NCBI GenBank assembly: GCA_029961685.1
Contig: JARWKL010000005.1
Span: 42,941,357 to 43,005,356, forward strand
Direction of reading: 5' to 3'
DNA: 64,000 bases
DNA from: Aristolochia californica
Lineage: Eukaryota > Streptophyta > Magnoliopsida > Piperales > Aristolochiaceae
The notes beneath the pieces were generated by a model. It was not told where the DNA came from, ran no database searches, and saw only the letters and a list, made by a program, of their open reading frames with translations. Below, in pieces: positions 35,286 through 48,056 of the stretch. The first letter of the stretch is position 1. Every line of letters starts with the position of its first letter. A program made the translations under genes and the position numbers.

Positions 35286-36208
35286 TGTTTGAGCGGAGGT
35301 AGGAGGAGTTTTGGAATCTGAAGCTTGAGAAGGGTGGCAAAGAGGGGATATTCGAGGAGAGGGAGGCGAATCAAACGCAGGATATGCCGTCGAGGCTCTG
35401 GTTAGCTTTGCCTTAATTCTTATAAGTTTGGACACGCCACCGAGTAAGGGTGGGCATCGGGTCGGGTTTCGCGTGGAACCCGATCCGACCCGACCCTGGA
35501 AACCCGGGGACGGGTTTTAATATCTACCCCGCCGGGTTTTAGTCGGTTCGGGTTTCACAAACCCGACCCGTAGGGACCAATAAGTCCCTTTTAAAACTTT
35601 AAATGACATGTTACTTTTTTATTGGACGTTAATACCCTTTTATTTAAAAATAAATACATAAGCATGCTTCTTCCTATATTTGAATTAAAGTTTTAAGTTA
35701 GGGCATTTATGGAAGAAAAAATCTGGCTTAATGGAAGCCTATTTTTTCTTTCCCTTACCCCCCTTCCCCTTTACTTGTCGATTTTCCGAATCGCCTCCAC
35801 CGGCACCGCCAGGCCGCCGGTGGCCAGTTGAGAAGCCCGATTTTTTTCGCGGATTCGCCCTAATATTCTTAATCATTTATCTTTGCCTTGTTTACATACA
35901 GTTATGTGGTGTGTCATAATGTATTCCGGCCATAGACTTAGATAAGGTAAACGAATGTTGTTGCGCAAGAGGTTTCATTTCGACTAAGATTCTGGATCGT
36001 TACTTTATAAAAATATAGCTACTACAAACGTTTGTCATTATACTTGCACTGAATTTCATGAAATGGGGCCAGATTAAAGTACCCGACAAGGCCACTTCTC
36101 GTCTCGAATCTTAATCAGTCAATCACTTGCAGGTTCTGCTCTTTGTTGGGGGAAAGGAAGAGATTTCTTTGCGTAGCCTCTCTTGTTGACCAACGAATCC
36201 AATCCAAT
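35286..36208. promoter_or_regulatory. Divergent promoter region SQD2 / dehydratase with an element remnant
   Basis: About 920 bp lie between two divergent genes. From about 35447 there is GGGTGGGCATCGGGTCGGGT with several CCCGACCCG inverted copies up to about 35580. These resemble the terminal part of plant hAT-type or other non-autonomous elements. No other end was found. The SQD2 5' UTR must lie just above 35285. Confidence 0.45.
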
Positions 36209-38864
36209 ATGGTGTTCTGTAGTCGAATAGTGAAACCCTTCGTAACTTCATTTTCTTCTGCCAGTAATCCTCTCCTGAAAGTAGGAAGCACTTTTAGGAA
36301 GCCGAAGACCTTCAACCACCCCGATCTTGTCAACTATGCGGAGGTCACAGGCGACTACAATCCTCTCCATTTTGATTCTGATTTTGCCAAGGGCAAGGGT
36401 TTCGAAGATCGTTTAGTTCATGGAATGCTTGTTGCCAGTCTTTTCCCTTGCATTCTCGCTTCACATTTTGTAAGTTCTTAAAATTTTTTCTTTGTTCGAA
36501 GCCTCCTTCTTTCTCAGTTTTATTCTATATTCTTGTTATCATGTTTTTCTGTCTATATTTGCACTAACTGGGTGCCAGTGTAGTACGTCAAAGGTTAAGA
36601 GTATGTTCTCCTATATTGAGATTTGGGTTGTGCTTAATAAGGTGAGGGAATAAGAAAGTAATGATGCTAAAGTTGCTTGACATTCGCAATTGAATATCAT
36701 TTTCGCTTTCTGAAATGAGATTTGCTTGAATTCTGATGCATTAAACAAAAGAGTAGCTTTTACAAATCAGTGTTCTCAGCTTATTCAGTATGATATGTTG
36801 TTCTACTTGCTGCCTGTTTAATTTTGTGGAATGAAAAAAATTTGGTCGTCTTTAAACTGGCTCTTGAATTTAGAATTTAGAATTTTGGTTTTATATTGTA
36901 TTAGGCATCTATAATTTCCATATGGAAAGGCAAGGGATACTGTGACACTGCTACTTTTTAACTTCATTCTGGATTGATAATGCTATAAAAAAATAAGGTG
37001 GTTTTTATCTTTTCTGTCATCTTTAGTGGAGCATTCTACCTTCCTATTGAAAAATGGGCATCGACATATCTCTAAAGCTCCAAGAAAATCGACCTGGTGT
37101 AGAACTATTTGACCAATGATCTTATGCACAAAATATAAAAACAGTGCTTTGGCAGTTGACTGGACGTCTATCTGATCCTGCTGTATTGAGAAAGTCATAA
37201 TGGTTATTATTAAAAGGTAATAGTGTCTTACTCTCCATCAGAAAATGTTCCTTTGACTTCCGAAAATATTTAACAATAAACCTGAGTTGGTGTTTTCTCA
37301 ACTTTTATAATGTTTTTGTTGAGCTTCTGGTTCTAGTAGGTTAGCATGGACTGTTGTCCAACCTTCATCTTTCTTGGAACTTGATTTGAACATGGTAACC
37401 TGACACTTTGTATTTATCCAAGTCCACTATTTGACCTATTTCTGAAATGAATCTAATGCCAACAGGAATCACGACCGTTTCCTTACTCTGTTTAGGCCTT
37501 TTTCCTTTTCTCACGTGTTTGAAATCGTTTATGGTGCAGGTTAGGCTTGGGTCTGTCCTGTTCAGGCATGATCTTTTAGCACTACAAAATTCAGTTGTCA
37601 CTGAGGTTCATGCTAACATACTATCCCTTTTTCTTTACTTTATCCAAAGTTCTTCCAACTCATTTCCACTCTCTGGTAGAATAGCTTAACCTATGGTAGC
37701 AACACTGAGTGCTTGAAGTTGTGTTTCCTCTTCTGTGAAAGTGCTGAGAACTTATCAAGGCCCATACTTAATTTGCAAGAGACTTTCTTCTTGTGAAATT
37801 TTAAATTGTTTAGTTTTCCATCCTTTTGCTTAAAGTTGCTGTATAATTCTTTGAAATAGAATAGGTGCCCATAACAGCGATTTTCTGACTAAGTTTCAGC
37901 TGGAGAAATTTGTTTGACTGTACTATTGCAAGTGCCCCACTAAATTACAAAGTAGTGAACCTTCAAAAGAACTGACTAACACCAAATACATTACAAATTA
38001 GTGAACTATCACACATTTTTCTAAGCCATTTGAGGTGGAGGGAGGTTCCAAGGCAGTTATTAGCTGGTGAGGTTTTTTTGCCTCCTTGAAGGCACTGGAA
38101 AGTTTATAAGGAGATTTGTATCCTCGCAACAGATATTGTCTGCAAATAGTCTCATGCTACAAGATGTGCCTAATGGTCTCGCTGACAATTTAGCTAAGGG
38201 ATCAATCATCAATCTCTAATTTTTGTGATCACCCCTCCGTAGCTGGTTTTGTTTGCTGCTCTGGCTTTTATCCTTAATGAAATCAACAGTTTCCAAAATA
38301 AAATTGGTCTGTTTCAACCATGACCTGCTCATTGGAGGTGGAAATGCTCTCATTCTATTGCAGACAGTTTCTAGGTGTATTGATGTGCCTAACAGCAAGT
38401 TCCATACTTTTTTATACCAACAAAGATCTTCTCAAGTTTTAACTGCACTTCTCTTCTCCCTTCCCTTGTTTATATCCCATAAATGTTTAATTTTATGATT
38501 TAGTTTTGATGTTGTTGTGTGTAGCCGGGAGCTGTATATGTTTCACAACGCTTGCAGTTTAAATTGCCAGTCTACATTGGTGATGAGGTGGTTGCTGAAG
38601 TGAAAGCGCTTAATCTTAGAGAGAGCAAGAAAAGATACTTGTCTGTGTCAATGTTATTTATGGAGTCTTTTCCTTTACGTTTCACACTCAAAGAATTTTC
38701 TGTTTCCTTTTTGCTTTTTGACGTATCTTCATTTATTGTTATTCCTCAGAGCAAAATTCTCTACTAAATGCTTCAGAGATGGAAGTCTCCTTGTAATTGA
38801 TGGTGAAGCTTTGGTTATGTTGCCAACACTGGAGATACGTGAAGGGCCAGTTAGAAGCTGCTGA
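36209..38864 (+). CDS. Mitochondrial (3R)-3-hydroxyacyl-[ACP] dehydratase, MaoC-like (three exons)
   Basis: Exons are 36209-36469, 38525-38640 and 38750-38864, joined in consistent phase to a 163-residue product; intron 1 is 2055 bp. It is a single hot-dog domain of the MaoC type. The hydratase motif is YAEVTGDYNPLHFD (catalytic Asp and His), followed by DRLVHGMLVASL, the strand GAVYVSQRLQFKLPVYIGDEV and KFSTKCFRDGSLLVIDGEA. The pattern is that of the plant mitochondrial dehydratase (Arabidopsis At5g60335 type). That enzyme removes water from 3-hydroxyacyl-ACP in mitochondrial fatty acid synthesis, feeding lipoic acid production and photorespiration. The N-terminus (SRIVKPFVTSFSSAS) suits a mitochondrial presequence, but ATG context is not decisive. 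The second intron uses a less usual GTCTGT donor. Confidence 0.88.
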
Positions 38865-40901
38865 TGGTGATCTTAGCTAGCTAGTAAGGTCTTCCATCAT
38901 CTTACTTCCACTTTGTTGATTGCTGACTGTTTGATAGAAAGTTTATTATTAAAAAATGTCTTTTTCTGTCTCATGGATTCAATTAGCAACCTTGTTAGGC
39001 AGGTTTTGAGATATTCATGAAACTACTATTTTGCAGTTATCTTTTTAAGGTATTCATCAAACTGCCAATTCTGTATTTTAATGAAGCTGCCATTTTGGTA
39101 TCTGGTGTTTTGATTTAAAAGAACTGCCATTTGCAGTTTTATGTTTCACACACTGTCTGAAACTGCTTATTTGGTTCTCAGTTTTGAATGTATGTACAGA
39201 ATTCCTCTATCAGGTTTCAACATATCTTCCAAATTCTCCTGTCAGGTCTCAAGATATGGAATAAATTCCTCTTCCAACCTTTTAAGGGCTCTCTTGTTAC
39301 CTGAACTCAAGCACCTTTAATGGAAGTTGCCATTGATACAGTGGTTTTAAATGGAAGTTAGAGCAAGAAATGAGCACGGTGGCATGACTAGTCTTTTTTG
39401 TTTTGTTTTGCTTTTTTTTTTTTTTTTTTGCTGCTGCTTCTCCCATACAAGTTTTATCTTTGGTTATTAGAAAGAAAAACAAAAATAAGGAAAGGAAAAC
39501 GAAGGCAATCTTCTGGTGGTTGTTGCAAATTAATGTCGATCATCTTCTGTTTGTGTTTTCATTTCTGAAAGCAGACGCTAAAATTTCCATTCAAAACGAT
39601 CAACATGTTTCCAAAGACGTGAACAGAGTTGTAGTCAATTGAATCTTTCCCGTGAATCTGCCCTTCGGAACAACTTTAACCAGTACCCCCGTCAAACATT
39701 CTTTTCCTCTTGACCAATTAGTCGCTTGGCCTGGCTGGAATTACCCACAGAACACTTGACTCTAATCAGTTACTGAAGCCTCTCTCTCTTATTTTCAGAA
39801 GACGATAACTAAGGAGAGGCAAAACCAAGACGGAAGGCTGACAAAATGAATCGAAATGAAAGCAACTCCGTCACGAAGGAAGATCTTCAGATGTCCGAGA
39901 CTTGAAGCAGGTTCTGAAAAGTTTCAGGCCGCTGTAAAAGTTTGAAGACCGATTTCCTACCAGACATTGGTAAAGAGACAATTGATTAAGACAATTGGTA
40001 CAGATATCTGGTCCCCACAAAAACAGATCCGTTCTGGAACTTTGGTTCGAAACATGAAATACTTTATCCAAAGAAGAAAGGAGAAAAGAGGAAGATGGGT
40101 CCCCACGAAAGCAACTAATGTTAATGCAAGTCTTCTAAAGATTCTCGTCTTCCACTGATCTGTCTCTCTTTATCTCCAGGCTTCAGTTCCAGTCCAAATT
40201 GAATCTCTGTAGGGAACAATAAGCGCCTAAAAAGAGAGGCGAGGTCTAAATGCACTTCAAAAGGAACGCCGCTGGGAGCTCCGTTGGTCTTCATCTCCAG
40301 TTGGTCTTTATTTCTGGAAATCTTATTCAGCTGCTCCTATAGATCACTTGCTGCAATGCAAGCGATTCTTCTCCATTTTCCGGTAGAGGGCGACAAGTCT
40401 CCAACACAAATGTCCTTGGTCTTTGTCCACTCATTTATGTCAATGGAGCTTAGCTCGTGCTTCTGCTACCTTCCAAATCAAGACACTACCAGTCCTGTCT
40501 GCCACTACTTCAGTTGTGTTAGTGCTGCCGATCTTAATTCTCAAAACCAGGTTCGGATATTCTTTAAGATGCTTGAGGATTTCCAATTCTCGAAATATCG
40601 GGAACGAACTGTTTCTGTAATTGAATCTCTCTAAAAAGCTTTGAAGTGTGTTACTGTACAGAGCTTCTTCTTCAGTCAAAGAGTGCAGCTTCGTTTAATG
40701 AGATCAGACCCATTAAAGCCGCGAAAAGAAAAATAGAATCAGAAAAGCAAAGGATGTTTTGTCTGCTCCGGATGTAAGCAGGACATCACTGACACCTTAT
40801 TAGACAAGCTTATCTCTCTAGATTCAAAGTCTAACTCGATGACCACCACCTTTCTTCGTTTCCACCCTCCTTTCCTCTTTTCCTTTTCCCTTTTCCTCTT
40901 T
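38865..40901. other. Intergenic DNA, no recognised gene
   Basis: Holds the dehydratase 3' flank, a T20-type homopolymer near 39411-39429 and unassigned ORFs (40284-40634 plus, 40440-40679 minus). None shows a family motif. Confidence 0.5.
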
Positions 40902-40909
40902 TATAAATA
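40902..40909 (+). promoter_or_regulatory. TATA box of the small basic protein gene
   Basis: TATAAATA in a pyrimidine-rich stretch 106 bp before ATG 41008, well placed for transcription starting near 40935. Confidence 0.65.
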
Positions 40910-41007
40910 CTGCTCTTCCTCTCTGGTCTTCCCTCCTTCAACCTTGACTCATTCCCCCTCCTTGGCCTTCCGACCATTCTTGTCTTTAAAGCCTCTCCGC
41001 AGAAAAC

Positions 41008-41379
41008 ATGTCTGCTAGAGCAAGCAGAGCATTCAGTTTCAGTCCCGACTGCACAGCAAGGCCGAGTACGACGCTGCAACGCGAAATGAGCGCGAGAATT
41101 GCTGGGAATCGGAAGAGTATAGTCGTCGGAGTGTGGAACATTAGGGTACCCAAAAGCGCCGAATTCCCGCCGGTAAGGTTTATCTGCCGGCTTCGGAACA
41201 AGGTGGCCAGGGCCGTGCGTTTGATTTCTGTACAGAGAGTGACCCCCAGGAGCTGCTCTGTCAAGCAGTCTCGACCCGTCCACTCTCAGGTAGATTTACA
41301 TCGGACGGAAGCCATAGATGATTGCATCGAGTTTTTCAATTCGTGTGGATCTCTTCAAAGATCAAATTCAGTTTCTTGA
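41008..41379 (+). CDS. Small basic plant protein with SFSPD and C-terminal DDCIEFFNS motifs
   Basis: An intronless 123-residue frame, strongly basic in the middle. It has two ends that I recognise from a plant-specific family of small proteins: an N-terminal SFSPD box and a C-terminal EAIDDCIEFFNS followed by SLQRSNSVS, a likely phosphorylation-type Ser/Arg tail. The central part (VPKSAEFPPVRFICRLRNKVARAVRLIS) may form an amphipathic basic helix. Some database entries of this family are labelled josephin-like, although this protein has none of the Josephin catalytic residues; I recall this label but cannot verify it. The start is supported by a TATA box and a good context (AAACATGTC). Function unknown. 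Confidence 0.7.
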   Translation: MSARASRAFSFSPDCTARPSTTLQREMSARIAGNRKSIVVGVWNIRVPKSAEFPPVRFICRLRNKVARAVRLISVQRVTPRSCSVKQSRPVHSQVDLHRTEAIDDCIEFFNSCGSLQRSNSVS

Positions 41380-44300
41380 ACCGTGTATCCATTGGTAGAT
41401 TTGTAGGAGTTGATATGGACAAAGAAATGTAAATCAAGACAGAAATTAATTTTTTGTGGTTACTGATTTTCTCCATGAAAATTATTAGGAGGAACTGCTG
41501 CCCTTTATCAAACCCCATTGGATAACCAAAATCTGGAACAATTAAAAATAAAATTTAAAGCAAAAATTTGGATTGCACTTTTCTATTAATTTAATCTTTC
41601 GTTAATTTGGATAATTCAAAAGCTTGATAAAAATTAAAACAAGCATTAATTCACTAAATTCTCATCATGTAATCAAATGGGGTGTCCATTAGAGCAGATT
41701 ATATTGTGGGTTAAAAAGATTTTCTATACCTTATTTTTTCAACTTAGTTGCAATAGATAAACACAAAGTTGATCCAATATGAAAAGTTATTTTGTGCGAA
41801 ACAACTATCTCAGCATAGTTGTTGATCGGATGAATACGATAGCTGTTGATCGGACGACAGAGATGGCCGTTGATCATGATTGGATGACTGAAATAACGTT
41901 TCACGTACAAAATGACTTTTCATATTGGATAAGTCGTATGGACAAACATACTTTATCCAAATAATGAGGGAGACTAAAAAAGAAGATATATGATATAAAC
42001 ATGATCACCTTAATTATTTTATTAGCTTTAAATAAATTATATTAATTACAATAAAGTCATTAAATTAACTAATATAAAATGTAATTAAATATTTTATAAA
42101 CATCCATGAGAGAAAAACAAGTATATTTTAAAAATTTTTAATAAATTCATAGATTAAAAAAAAAAAAACATAGAGATGAACATGCACAGGAGTTGAACAC
42201 TAGAAAATATGAAAACTTGAAGCATAAAGGCTAAAATGAGTCGAACACATACAAAGGAATTGACATTTCCAATTGAAAAAAATGAAGACCTATAGTCAAA
42301 ATGAGTTTTGCTATAGATCATAATGTTTATGGTAAGTTTCAAGTATTGGGTGGACCCTTAGGTCTACAACCATAGATGTCGTTTGACCTTTTTGTTTAGT
42401 GGACTAAACTCCCAGGAGCAAAATACCTTGGGAGTTGTCTGAGTCACGAGTCAACCTACCGAGTCACCAAACCATTGTCATACCCAAGAGTTGAGCCTAG
42501 GCTCCAACCCAACCGATCTCTTAAAAAACTGGTTTTGTTCACCCGGGTCGACTTTCTTCAATGAACCATCAACATTCAACCGTGGTCAACATTCATTTTC
42601 ACCAAGGTAATAATGCGAAATTACTAATTCCATTCAAGGGCAATCTAGTCATGTAAGTTTCTAAAACTAGCCGTTAACATCTCTTATCGAGCCGTTGGTG
42701 CTCCGACAGGCTTTATGTGCTTGGTCTTGAATTTTCATTTCACCCTGACACCTAAAAATTCCAAATACAAAGAGAAACAGAAATACTATTCCAGAGTTTG
42801 AGATAGGAGGTTCCGTTTCACTATACGCGCGAATCTAAATTTCAAAGCAGTTTCAACTTTCAAAGGCGAACTCTCTCAAGTTGGTGCCGGAAGAAGAAGA
42901 GGGACGCCTTTTCTGCTTTTGGTTGGGCTGTAATTCTCTGAGACGACAAAGACTGGAATTAATAGGGTACGACTATAGCTCACACATTTGGATTCCTCTC
43001 GATTTCTTTCCTCTAATCTTCTTGTTATGAAGTTTCTGCGATTTCTACGATTCTCTGTGCGAGTTAGGGTTTGTTTAGAAAAATTGCCTGAACATCTTGA
43101 ATATAGTTACACTCTAAAAAAACATTGAAATTTGAGAAGTAGATGGACTTGCTGCTGAGTGTGTAGCAAATGTGTGTATAAATTTGGGACACTACTGTTA
43201 TTAAAGATGACAAGCATGATGTATGTACATTTCCTTTCTTTGGCTTTGAAAATTTTTTATGCCTACCAGATTTACTGAATCCATGGAAAATGTGAAAAAC
43301 AAGGTCAGAGGGTGCGTTAAATTTATATTGGAAAATGTGGCATCCCCTAATTGAGCAAATGGACGCCAATGATTGTTCGTGAGATTTATTTGGAGTTGGT
43401 GCGGTCTTGAAAATGGGCCTCGAAATGGCTTCCGTTTTTTAGATTATGCCAATCAACACAATCAGTTCTTCCAGTTAGGTAGTGGCTACTAACTGGCCCC
43501 TGTTCTACTCATGGGAGCTCTGTCCTTTACTATTTTTCTTTGTTGCCAGTTATTTGTTTCTATCACTAGCTTCGTATATGTGCTAAATGTTGCATGCTGT
43601 CAGATATGAGGAGTTATTCATATTGTTAAGGTGTCTTGCTTTGTGCAAACAAGTCATTTGTTTGCAAAACAATTGTTACATTTTCATCTTTTATTGCAAA
43701 ATTTTTGGCAGGTGCGCTTCCTTATCTTAGGTTAGTTGTCTAAAAGTGAGAGAAGCCACTGTATAATTGTCCTATTATAGTTTAGGTTTCAAAACATAGG
43801 AAGGGTTGTCCTATCTTTTGTTAGTCATTTAGGAAGAACTGACCCTACTTCAGTAGAAACAATCAAAAGTGCATTAACATGTTTGAGGTACAAACTCCAG
43901 CGCATATGAAGCATACTGGTCTGCTTGGTAGAGGTAATGATTCACATCAAACTCACTGGTCAAACATAAAAGTGACCTGCAAATGACTGAGAATAAAATT
44001 ATATAGGTTTTCTGTAGATATAATAATATGAGAGTGGCTAGCTAGGCACCTTTTTCTGGTCATGGCATGTGCTAACCATGTGCTCTAGATGCTTTGGGAG
44101 GGTCTACTGGTTGTCGATGACGATGACAAATATTTTTTAGTTGTTCTACTAAATGATTTCTTCTTGATCTGGTCTCTGATTGCCTTCAAGCTGCACAACT
44201 GAAAGTCCAGATGATCTCAACCTGCACAAGAAGAATGAAATGTAGTGACTTAGGTTATAAAATGAATCTACTGTGTTACTGATAACTATTGCACCCATCT

Positions 44301-44380
44301 TAAAACTGATGGATCTTCTCATATCTACCTTTGGTTTTGTCAGTTTTCAAGGTTTAAGGAGATTTTTTCGAGTCACTAAA
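41380..44380. other. AT-rich intergenic DNA and probable 5' UTR with intron of the next gene
   Basis: The first 1.4 kb is AT-rich and empty. At about 42830-42968 a purine-rich segment followed by GGGTACGA looks like a non-coding first exon and donor. The matching acceptor would be TTTTGTCAG at about 44341, just before the ATG at 44381. This 5' UTR intron is inferred from position and splice motifs only. Confidence 0.35.
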
Positions 44381-45103
44381 ATGGCCTCCCAAACACCTGT
44401 TGCCATTCAAAATGAAAACCTACACATACAAGCAGGTAATGTTCAATCTTCAGTTTTTGGGTTTCTGGTTTAATGTGAAAGATAATTTTATCCTTATCAA
44501 TGTCTATGCATTTCTTCCACTATTACTTTTTCTTTGGTAAAATATGATTTTAGAAGCATTTCACATGTAGGAAAAGGCGCTCTAGGATCAAAAGTGAATG
44601 TGCCAAAGTCAGAGCAGAAGGGTCATAAGGAGCGGAAAGCACTAGCAGATATTTCAAAGGCCAGAGAGCCTGCACTTTCCAGCACACAAAAGGTTCCTTT
44701 CTTGAAAAATAAATCTGCTCTAAGAAGTACTGGGAATGTGAAGAGTGTCCCAAAAACCTATGGTTTGTCTGAAGATGAGACAAAGAGATGCAATGGCTGG
44801 GCCAAGGAAGGGATAGAATATATATATTTCTCAGGGAATGACTTATACAACCTTCAGAGAGATGTTGCTAATAAACGTATGTTCTCTATTACTCATACAA
44901 TAGCAATGGTTGCTTAAGTCACTAATGCAACTGACCTGATTAGTGTCCAAAATTTCTGACTAAAGTCTCGGTGCTGACAATTTTTAATTTTACTTTTGTT
45001 CTGCCCGCTTTTCTATTCAGGTGTGGAGAAGGAAGTTGAGTCTATAATGTCAGCTCTGGATGGATGGACACGGACAACCTATGGCCATGGAAAGCCTTTA
45101 AAG
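44381..45103 (+). CDS. Probable cell-cycle protein with RKALADIS motif, 3' part not in view
   Basis: Three exons (44381-44435, 44571-44876, 45021-45103) join in phase to 148 codons without a stop. The N-terminus is MASQTPVAIQNENLHIQAG. A basic segment contains KERKALADISK, a motif seen in plant mitotic regulators such as the PATRONUS (securin-like) family, where it lies near APC/C degrons. The second half reads SEDETKRCNGWAKEGIEYI, then VEKEVESIMSALDGWTRTTYG. After the last exon there is a GT donor, and 165 bp later the retrotransposon stack begins. No further exon is seen up to the end of the window, so the gene is either split by a giant intron or destroyed. The PATRONUS-like name is tentative; the existence of the gene is fairly sure. 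Confidence 0.6.
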
Positions 45104-45410
45104 GTTTGTTGCAGAAGTCTGTTTCATATCTTTGTTTTAAGGGGTGTAAATTTTTTTGACTAATAATTAGTAGCTCTACCATGACTAATCAGACTTTGTA
45201 GATAAATAGGATTTGAATTTTGAATTGATTTTGGATATGTCCCCTGATATAAGTTTGTATTCTCATTTGTTAAATTAATGGAAAAGAGAAAAACTTCATT
45301 GACTTGATGTAATCTGAGTTCAGGAACCCCTATTTATAATAGAGGAAAGTCGTGGAGTCCAATGACAATTAAACTACCCTTGTCTCAATTACACCCAAAC
45401 TCTAACACTT

Positions 45411-45554
45411 AAAGATAAGTCCTAGCATAATTAAATAACTCAACATAAAGATAAGTCCTAGCATAATTAAATAATTCAACATAAAGATAAGTCCTAGCAT
45501 AATTAAATAACTCAACATAAAGATAAGTTCTAGCATAATTAAATAACTCAACAT
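45411..45554. repeat. 36-bp tandem repeat, four copies, in the LTR of element C
   Basis: The unit begins AAAGATAAGTCCTAGCATAA and is repeated exactly four times with two base changes. It lies between the TATA box and the B insertion site, so in the LTR promoter region. It is not a CRISPR: there are no spacers. Confidence 0.9.
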
Positions 45555-45605
45555 AAATAGAAGACTAACATAACTAAAACACCTTTAAACTGAGACTCTT
45601 CTGTG

Positions 45606-46020
45606 TGTTAAGATTTGTTTTCGACAACGAACGATCCGACGGAACTCTTACGGAATGCGTTGAACAGGCTAACAACACAACGAGCTCATAACTCCTACGA
45701 TGGTGGACGAAACCACCACTATCTCACGGGACTGACGGAATAGTCCAAACCACCAAACGAGAGAGAGCGTTGAGCTCTTTGGTTTCTCGGCGAAGACAAC
45801 GAACATGAGAGACGAATGATAAATTTTTCTTGTTGGGGTTTTTCCCCATTTCATTATGTATTTAAGCTTTAGGTTTTCCTGTTACAAAATGGCCCATTGG
45901 CCCAATACAATGCCACCCATCCCATTAAGCCTAATCTAATAACCCTATGTACATAACCCAAATTATACAACAATTATGAACATCAATTATATTTAATATA
46001 CATTTTAAGTTATCATAGCA
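45606..46020 (-). repeat. 3' LTR of element B
   Basis: 415 bp. Its outer edge reads TGCTATGATAAC where the other copies read TGTTACGATATC or TGTTACGAATTC, so it has mutated since insertion. Confidence 0.9.
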
Positions 46021-46025
46021 TCCCG

Positions 46026-47358
46026 CCTCAAATTGATGCTGGTGAGTCAACCAACAACAATTTGCCAACCAAAAGATTATGTCGGGATTGAGAAAATGCT
46101 TTGGTGAAGACATTGGCTACTTGAAGATCCGAAGAAATGTACGGAAGAGATATTACCTAGCGTTCCAAAGTGTCGCGGATGGAGTGACTGTCAACCTCAA
46201 TATGCTTGGTGTGCTCATGGAAAACCGGATTGGCCGCAATCTGGATAACACTTGTATTATCTGCATGAAGGATGTAGATGAGGGTTGAGGAAACTGGAGC
46301 TCAGCAAGAAGACCGCAGAGCCATATAACTTCAGAACACGCTGTAGGCATAGCGCGATACCCGACCTTGGTAGATGACTTGGACACCTGGTCTTGTTTCT
46401 TACATTTCCAAGAAATCAATGCATTCCCTAAAACATAGTAGAGTGGCGGGTATCGGGGCATCCTGCCCAATCAGCATCACTGTAGGCAACTAGACGTAAC
46501 GCGGAGCCGGTAGGAAAGAATAAGCCACAAGAAGGGGAGCCGCGCAGATAGCGAATGATGCGCCGAACTGCCGCAAGATGAAGGTGCCGAGGAGATGACA
46601 TAAACTGACTAACCTGATGAACAACATAGGAGATGTCCGGGCGAGTAGTAGTCAAGTATATGAGACTGTCAACCAGTCGTCGATAGATAGTCGGTTCATC
46701 AAGGAGAGTTCCTTCATCTTTCCTATATTTAACATTAACCTTCATGGGGGTAGCCACTGAAGATGTGTCCTCCAACCCAACGAGAGCAATAAGATCTTGA
46801 ACTGCCGCAAAGGAAAACCTTTGGGTGTGTGATGTACCTCCAACCCTAAGAAGTATGTGAGTTGTCCAAGATCCTTCATATGAAAAGTGACATGCAACAC
46901 CTTCTGAAGCTTGGTAATCAGTCCAGAGTTAGTGCCAGTAATGATGATGTCATCCACATAAACCAAGAGAATGACCATACCCGCGGCAGACTTATGATAG
47001 AAGAGAGATGAATCATACCGACTCTGGGTAAACTGGTGGAGGATAAGTGTGCCGCGAAACTTCTCAAACTAAGCCTGGGGGGCTTGAAGCCCATACAAAG
47101 GACGACGTAGCTTGTAGACATGATCAGGAAAGGATGTAGACATTCCCGAGGGAAGCTTTATGTAGACATTTTCCTGCAGATCACGGTGGAGAAAGACATT
47201 CTTCACATCCATCTGATGCAGTGGCTAGGATTGAGAAGCTGTAATGGCTAAGATGGTACGGACTGTGGTCATCTTGGCAATTGGTGCAAAAGTTGCCGCA
47301 TAATCAATCCCATATTTCTGCCTGTTCCCCAGGGCCACAAGGCGTACTTTGTACCGAT
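46026..47358 (-). pseudogene. Element B pol, RT and RNase H part
   Basis: Continues the B reading frame on the far side of insertion A. Visible are YGIDYAATFAPIAKMTTVRT, HQMDVKNVFLH and the RT active site in ILLVYVDDIIITGTNSG. RNase H shows [20 protein letters not shown] and YSDADWAGCPD, and the C-terminal end VFTKAFSQSRHNLLVG. Stops and frame changes interrupt it several times, so it encodes no working enzyme. Confidence 0.88.
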
Positions 47359-47363
47359 CCAAC

Positions 47364-47777
47364 TGTTACGATATCTTAAAATGTATATTAGATATAATTT
47401 ATGTTCATAATGTTGTATAATTTGGGTTATGTACATAGGGTTATTAGATTAGGCTTAATGGGATGGGTGACATTGTATTGGGCCCATGGGCCATTTTGTA
47501 ACAGGAAAACCTAAAGCTTAAATACATAATAAAAGGGGGAAAAACCCCAACGGGAAGAATTTGATCATTTGTCTCTCGTGTTCGTTGTCTTCGCCGAGAA
47601 ACCAGAGAGCTCAACGCTCTCTCTAGTTTGGTGGTTTGGACAGTTCCGTCAGTCCCGTGAGATAGTGGTGGTTTCGTCCACCACCGTAGGAGTTGTGAGC
47701 TCACTGTACCGTCAGCCTGTTCAACGCATTCGTAAGAGTTCCGTCGGATCGTTCGTTGTCGGAAACAAATCCTAACA
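47364..47777 (+). repeat. 5' LTR of element A
   Basis: 414 bp, TG...CA, followed at once by the tRNA primer site. The sequence CTTAAATACATAAT about 150 bp in may serve as its TATA region. Confidence 0.93.
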
Positions 47778-48056
47778 TGGTATCAGATTCGTCCGAAGAT
47801 TGACAAAGCATCTCCGTCTTAAGGTTTTTCGCCCGAAGTATCCCTGTCCGATGACTTTGATTTCGGTAGCGCTTTCGGGGGTTGTCGGAAAACACCATCG
47901 GAGCTCTGAAAAGTCGTCGGAAAAGCTCCAACGGGTGGTTCCGTTGCTGGGAAGGGGGTTCTCGCCGGAAGGGGAAAAGAAAGGTTCGTTTTTTTTTCCA
48001 CCCTAAACTCTGTTCGATTAAGAGGAAAATTATTTGCATAAGGTCATTCTGAAATT

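Noticed and set aside
40440..40679. Minus-strand ORF with a WD-like TGSVLIWKVA
   Set aside because: One chance-level motif; no repeat structure or neighbouring exons.
45411..45554. Regular 36-bp repeats resembling a CRISPR array
   Set aside because: The units are directly adjacent with no unique spacers, inside an LTR of a plant retrotransposon.
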